33,098 bases of DNA from a virus: IMG/VR virus record IMGVR_UViG_3300043395_001176, positions 1 to 33,098 of that record; one strand, given 5' to 3'. Below the pieces are notes generated by a model, which saw only the letters and a list, made by a program, of their open reading frames with translations, did not search any database and was not told where the DNA came from. Shown piece after piece: positions 29,881 through 33,098 of the stretch. Position 1 is the first letter of the stretch. The number at the start of each line of letters is the position of its first letter. A program made the position numbers and the translations under genes.

Positions 29881-30114
29881 TCACACTGCCTGGCTGCCAA
29901 CCGCCAAGTCCACCGGCACCCGCAGAACGGGCACGCTCTTCTTGGTATCCGGCGTTCGCCCCCAACCGATCACAGCCACGCTCACTGGCAGTTCGACCGT
30001 GTACCAAACGTGCCTGCACTGCACGCACCGCCGTTGGCGCGTCACCTTGTCCGCTTCCTTCCCATTGGTGCTGATCGCCCTAATCTCACTGCTACCGCAA
30101 CGCGGGCATTCCAT
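29881..30114 (-). CDS. Zinc-ribbon protein (NrdR-like N-terminal ribbon)
   Basis: The protein has 77 residues from ATG 30114: MECPRCGSSEIRAISTNGKE followed by RQRRCVQCRHVWYTVE. Cys3/Cys6 and Cys30/Cys33 form a zinc ribbon very like the first 45 residues of the NrdR repressor, but the ATP-cone that NrdR uses to sense nucleotides is absent. It is probably a small DNA- or RNA-binding regulator. I recall the same short form in cyanophages. It is the first gene of the minus-strand mini-gene run and is divergent from the gene at 30169. Confidence 0.75.
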   Translation of the reverse strand: MECPRCGSSEIRAISTNGKEADKVTRQRRCVQCRHVWYTVELPVSVAVIGWGRTPDTKKSVPVLRVPVDLAVGSQAV

Positions 30115-30168
30115 AGGTAACCTGAACCTGTACCCCGTCACTATGGCACAATGAACTTCGGGGAGTGG
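30115..30168. promoter_or_regulatory. Divergent intergenic region
   Basis: This 54-base gap separates the zinc-ribbon gene (-) and the small plus-strand gene. It holds the direct repeat ACCTGA / ACCTGT and the plus-strand stretch TATGGCACAAT, which could act as a -10. No convincing -35 is present on either strand. Both transcripts presumably start in or near here. Confidence 0.35.
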
Positions 30169-30357
30169 ATGGTGGTGGAACTCACCACCGAGCAGCAATT
30201 TCAGATCGAAAAACAAGCCCGCACCCTCATCGCAAGCGAGGATGCAGGCTTCATGGCAGCGGCTTTGCTTAAGCAAGCCTGCTATCAGCAGCAGCTGCTG
30301 CAGCAGGCCGTGAACGAGATCGCTCGCCTTGAGTGCGAGCTGATGGGCCGGCCCTAG
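30169..30357 (+). CDS. Small helical protein, unknown function
   Basis: The protein has 62 residues from ATG 30169: VVELTTEQQFQIEKQARTLI, then LKQACYQQQLLQQAVNEIAR and LECELMGRP. It is strongly helical and Gln-rich, likely a coiled coil. GGGGAG at 30160-30165 is a good ribosome site but only 3 bases from this ATG, so the GTG codons at 30172 or 30175, or the ATG at 30151, are alternatives. It converges with the ssDNA-binding-like gene, with the ends overlapping by 4 bases. Confidence 0.5.
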   Translation: MVVELTTEQQFQIEKQARTLIASEDAGFMAAALLKQACYQQQLLQQAVNEIARLECELMGRP

Positions 30358-30680
30358 AACAGGTCCGCCTCAATATCAACCACCACGCCATCTGTGGCGG
30401 CGGCCAGGTTTTGCGCTGCAGCGGTCACCTGGGTGGCAGGCGGCACCCAATCACGTGGCGGTTGCGCCACAGCGCTCACATACGCAAGCCCCTTCTGGCT
30501 GGTCTTCTTCCAGCCGCTGATGGGCACCTGAACCGAGCCGTACTGATCAGGCGTCTGGCTCATCACGAAAGCGCAGAAGGCGTCAAGCTCTTCGACTTTG
30601 ACGTTCATCATTCCGCTGAAGTCCACCTTGCTATCGGGCTTGGTGCTCTTGAAGATGCTCAGGTTCAGCTTGAAGCTCAT
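30354..30680 (-). CDS. Possible ssDNA-binding-like protein
   Basis: The protein has 108 residues. The N-terminal 75 residues are beta-rich (SFKLNLSIFKSTKPDSKVDF; YGSVQVPISGWKKTSQKGLA). A Pro/Ala/Gln-rich linker follows, then an acidic end, VVVDIEADLF. A beta-barrel-sized domain, disordered linker and acidic tip ending in Phe is the layout of bacterial SSB, although I do not see the classic SSB sequence. It lies at the end of a RecE/RecT-like operon, where phages often encode an SSB. The start overlaps the upstream HTH gene by 4 bases. Confidence 0.45.
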   Translation of the reverse strand: MSFKLNLSIFKSTKPDSKVDFSGMMNVKVEELDAFCAFVMSQTPDQYGSVQVPISGWKKTSQKGLAYVSAVAQPPRDWVPPATQVTAAAQNLAAATDGVVVDIEADLF

Positions 30681-30868
30681 GATTGTCCTGGGGTGATGGT
30701 GTTGGCCTGTTCGTAGCGCTCCACCTCGGCCAAGGGATAGAGCACGAATCCGGGCGTCCTGAAATAAGCAGGGCCCTTGCCGGCATCACGCCAGCGCTTC
30801 AACGTGTCGCGATGCACGCCCCAACGTTTTGCCAGCTGGGGCGCCGTCAAATACTCAGAAGAGCTCAT
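30677..30868 (-). CDS. MerR/excisionase-family helix-turn-helix protein
   Basis: The protein has 63 residues from ATG 30868: YLTAPQLAKRWGVHRDTLKR followed by WRDAGKGPAYFRTPGFVLYP and LAEVERYEQ. This is the HTH_17 winged-helix pattern of excisionases and small phage regulators. No integrase is seen in the window, so a transcriptional or replication role is as likely as excision. It overlaps the RecT-like gene by 14 bases. Confidence 0.8.
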   Translation of the reverse strand: MSSSEYLTAPQLAKRWGVHRDTLKRWRDAGKGPAYFRTPGFVLYPLAEVERYEQANTITPGQS

Positions 30869-31505
30869 CCTGATCGGCCTCCACTGGTGCCGGCTGCGCG
30901 ATGGCAGCATTCAGATCCGCCACGCTGGTCTCAGTCACAGTGACTGGCTGCACATCGAGCACCTCTTCCTGGCTCTGCATCCCGAGCAACATATCGCTGG
31001 CATACAGACGCCCCCAGAAGGCAGCGGCCCGGTAACGGATCATCAGCTCAGGCATCGTGAGCCACTTGCTGCCACTCTTGGTGGCCCATCCTTCTTTCTT
31101 GGCCATCGCCATCGTGATGGTGGGCCCCTTGAGCTCCTGGCCGCTGGCGAGATCCTTGGCGACCGCGTAGCAGGCGAGGCTGTCACCGCTGCCGCTCAGC
31201 TCAAACCGCAACGGGCTGAACCGGCCGCAGCCGTTCACCATCGCAATGATGAAACTGCTGCTCCAGCTGGGGCGGCCATGGATCACGTGCAGGTGCTGCA
31301 TCGCCAGAAATGGGCTGATGCCCATCCGGTTCGCGATCTCGAGCGCCACCAGGCAATTAGCGAAACCCTGCTGCCCTTGGAACTGAGGCGGGATCAGCGT
31401 GCTGCTGGCCAGCGCCTTAGCGATCCGCTGGGCATCCTCGAAGGCTTGGATGCCGCTGAACACTGAACCGCTGGGGCTGGTAGTGATGGCTGATTGTGAA
31501 TCCAT
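30855..31505 (-). CDS. RecT-like ssDNA annealing protein
   Basis: The protein has 216 residues: AFEDAQRIAKALASSTLIPP, CLVALEIANRMGISPFLAMQ, HLHVIHGRPSWSSSFIIAMV and, further on, KKEGWATKSGSKWLTMPELM with IRYRAAAFWGRLY. I recall this family in prophages as RecT-like. The order of helical blocks, then a W-K-T motif, then an arginine/aromatic block parallels RecT/Red-beta annealing proteins, which pair ssDNA made by a partner exonuclease. The RecE-like gene directly upstream (ATG within TAATG) supports the call. The C-terminus ends in an acidic DQDELF tip. I rate it likely but not certain. Confidence 0.65.
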   Translation of the reverse strand: MDSQSAITTSPSGSVFSGIQAFEDAQRIAKALASSTLIPPQFQGQQGFANCLVALEIANRMGISPFLAMQHLHVIHGRPSWSSSFIIAMVNGCGRFSPLRFELSGSGDSLACYAVAKDLASGQELKGPTITMAMAKKEGWATKSGSKWLTMPELMIRYRAAAFWGRLYASDMLLGMQSQEEVLDVQPVTVTETSVADLNAAIAQPAPVEADQDELF

Positions 31506-32344
31506 TAGTAAGTTTCGATCTCAGTGGTTGCCTGTTGCTGGCCAGTGGCGCCAGTCATCCACCCCGGCAGGCTGATGGTTTCGATCTGATCGCTGTAGCT
31601 CGGCCAGTGATCAGCGGCCTTGCACACAGCCAGCTTGGCTAGATCGCGCATCGCCTGATCGTGGCCGCGCTCGATCATCTCCGCATCGGCGGCGTACACG
31701 GCGCACGCATAGGGCGCACTCGATTCGACGCAGATGAAGATGAACTGATCCGGGCGCTTGCCGGTGGACTGCTGCACCCCGTGTAGGTACCAGGCCGCCT
31801 GCTTCTGATAGGAGAAATTGGCGATGCTCTGTTTGAACCCGCGAGGGCTTGCATCCTTGGTGGTCTTGAGATCCACCACGATGGCCCCATCGTCGGTCAA
31901 CCAATCGGGCCGGCATTTGCACTCGAGCCCCGTGCTGGCATCAGTCCACATGTGAGTGGTCTCCGCCTTACCCGGCAGGCCCAGCAGCATCGCAGCAGCA
32001 GGGTGACGCATCACTGCGCGACCCATCGCCATGACCTGCGCGGCATCGTCGGCGGTGATGACAGTGCGGCCAGTGGAGGCAGCCTCGAATGCGGCCCACT
32101 CTTCACGGCCCGCTTTTGTCTTGCGGTTGATATCACCGGGCGCTACGGCGATCTCTTCATCCCATCGGCTGAGTTCCAACACGTGCGTGTGGAGTGCAGT
32201 GCCGAGGCGCATCTGCGGCGTTGGCTCTGGCGCCACACGATCAGGGTCCAGATACCGCGCCCAGTAGTGCAGCGGTGATCTCGCGATGAGATCTAAGTGA
32301 GACTTTGAGACAGCAGGATGCGCGTGGTACGCGGTGTTGTCCAT
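31505..32344 (-). CDS. RecE-like exonuclease (PD-(D/E)XK)
   Basis: The protein has 279 residues from ATG 32344; a TTG at 32356 would add four. It begins YHAHPAVSKSHLDLIARSPL, has LGTALHTHVLE (47-57), ECKCRPDWL (141-149), IVVDLKTT (155-162) with Asp158 and Lys160, and a YQKQAAWY block (179-186). These are the motifs of the RecE C-terminal / DUF3799 nuclease family, which digests one strand of a DNA duplex 5' to 3'. With the RecT-like gene it forms a phage recombination pair. The start is divergent from the helicase gene with 50 bases between. Confidence 0.85.
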   Translation of the reverse strand: MDNTAYHAHPAVSKSHLDLIARSPLHYWARYLDPDRVAPEPTPQMRLGTALHTHVLELSRWDEEIAVAPGDINRKTKAGREEWAAFEAASTGRTVITADDAAQVMAMGRAVMRHPAAAMLLGLPGKAETTHMWTDASTGLECKCRPDWLTDDGAIVVDLKTTKDASPRGFKQSIANFSYQKQAAWYLHGVQQSTGKRPDQFIFICVESSAPYACAVYAADAEMIERGHDQAMRDLAKLAVCKAADHWPSYSDQIETISLPGWMTGATGQQQATTEIETY

Positions 32345-32350
32345 GGATGC

Positions 32351-32362
32351 TGGCAACTGCCA
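32351..32362. promoter_or_regulatory. Small dyad between the RecE-like and helicase genes
   Basis: TGGCA-AC-TGCCA is a perfect 5+5-base inverted repeat in the 50-base gap between divergent starts. It could be a binding site controlling both genes. Its short length makes chance possible. Confidence 0.3.
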
Positions 32363-32394
32363 TGATTGTGCGCAGATGCGGCGAATCCGTCAAG

Positions 32395-33098
32395 ATGCAA
32401 CTCCGCGGCTATCAGCAGCAGGCCATCGATGATCTGCGCTCTGCCTACCGCGCTGGTAGCCGTGCACCGCTGCTATGCCTACCCACCGGCGGCGGCAAGA
32501 CGGTCATCCTCGCCACCATCGCTGCACAGGCAGCAGCCAAAGGCCGTCAGGTGCTCATCATGGTGCATCGTCGTGAGCTGATCCACCAAACCGCCATCAA
32601 GCTGCAATGGGCCGGCCTCGATCACGGCATCATCGCCGCGGGCCACCCTGCATCCAATCACGCGGTGCAGGTGGCATCGGTGCAAACGCTGGTGCGTCGC
32701 CTCTCGCGCATGGCGTGGCAGCCATCGCTGGTGATCATCGATGAAGCCCACCACGCAGCTGCAGGCTCATGGCGCCAAATCCTTGAGCACTGGCCTGATG
32801 CCTATCGCCTCGGCGTCACAGCCACACCATGCCGGCTTGATGGCCGCGGCCTTGGCGAAGCATTCGATCAGCTGGTGATGGGGCCCAGCGTTGCTGATCT
32901 GATCACCGCAGGATTCCTATCTGCCGCGCGTATCTATGCGCCACCTGTCGTTGCTGATCTATCCGGCATCCGGCGCCGCGCTGGTGATTATGCCAACGAT
33001 CAGGCTGCAGCCGCCATGGATCGCCCCACGGTCACGGGTGATGCAATCGCGCACTATCAGCGCCTGGCCGCTGGGCAGCAGGCCATCGCCTTCTGCTG
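32395..33098 (+). CDS. DEAD/DEAH-box helicase, N-terminal part (3' end outside window)
   Basis: The first 234 residues of a superfamily 2 helicase are visible. They show QLRGYQQQAID (Q-like start), Walker A LPTGGGKT (29-36), motif Ia near MVHRRELI, motif II IIDEAHH (114-120) with DEAH at 116-119, and motif III GVTATP (140-145). The downstream RecA-like domain lies outside the window. Full-length relatives (UvsW- or SSL2-like) are about 450-550 residues and unwind branched DNA in replication and repair. ATG at 32395 fits the usual start; an in-frame ATG at 32362 would add 11 residues. No clear ribosome site is seen. It is divergent from the RecE-like gene. Confidence 0.92.
   Translation, partial: MQLRGYQQQAIDDLRSAYRAGSRAPLLCLPTGGGKTVILATIAAQAAAKGRQVLIMVHRRELIHQTAIKLQWAGLDHGIIAAGHPASNHAVQVASVQTLVRRLSRMAWQPSLVIIDEAHHAAAGSWRQILEHWPDAYRLGVTATPCRLDGRGLGEAFDQLVMGPSVADLITAGFLSAARIYAPPVVADLSGIRRRAGDYANDQAAAAMDRPTVTGDAIAHYQRLAAGQQAIAFC

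Noticed and set aside
30677-30868. Evidence for an integration module
   Set aside because: An excisionase-like HTH alone is not enough; no integrase, att repeat or CI-type repressor was found in the window.

Overview
The window reads as most of the genome of a lambda-like, long non-contractile-tailed cyanophage (or an excised or integrated relative) of a picocyanobacterium such as Synechococcus or Cyanobium. The structural block follows the lambda order: small terminase, large terminase, gpW, portal, protease/capsid, connector, tail terminator, tail tube, gpG/gpGT, tape measure, then tip proteins and fibres. The cyanobacterial assignment is inference. It rests on small proteins I recall from cyanophages: the 23602-24527 cassette, the SYNTHGG / GGTPFRKNYAGIGY protein, and several minus-strand mini-genes. 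The DNA is GC-rich, and most genes overlap or abut (ATGA, GTGA and TGATG junctions).

Layout: 1-3615 (+) is a replication block with a VRR-NUC nuclease (cut by the window edge), an 800-residue P4-type primase-helicase, an iteron-like array of TTGCCTCCG repeats, and a possible PD-(D/E)XK protein. 3634-4326 (+) is a gpZ/gp10-like virion protein. 4327-4510 is non-coding, with dyads, a candidate promoter/operator and possibly the cos region. 4511-23967 (+) is the late structural operon. It includes a textbook -1 frameshift signal in the tail chaperone gene and a very large protease-capsid fusion. 23967-25610 (+) holds small basic and membrane proteins and a two-domain endolysin. 25617-27475 holds dCTP deaminase, two HNH nucleases, small phage proteins and an intrinsic terminator.

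27446-30114 (-) is a tightly coupled operon of twelve mini-genes, 28 to 112 residues long, including a DUF3310 protein, a zinc-ribbon protein and a small HTH protein. 30169-30357 (+) is a lone small gene. 30354-32344 (-) encodes a RecE-like exonuclease, a RecT-like annealing protein, an excisionase-like HTH protein and a possible ssDNA-binding-like protein. 32395-33098 (+) is the N-terminal part of a DEAH helicase that runs off the window.

Taken together, helicase, VRR-NUC nuclease, primase-helicase, iterons and RecET-like proteins form a self-contained replication and recombination system. dCTP deaminase would serve nucleotide supply, the GpA-type terminase implies cos-type packaging, and the tail tip plus a polyglycine-rich fibre would determine host binding. 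The helicase at the right edge and the nuclease at the left edge point the same way, so the window may be a circularly permuted, nearly complete genome. I see no integrase, CI-type repressor, tRNA, CRISPR array or insertion sequence. The clearest unusual items are the iteron array, the multi-domain protease-capsid fusion, the abrupt strand-composition switch at the terminase start, and the block of coupled mini-genes.
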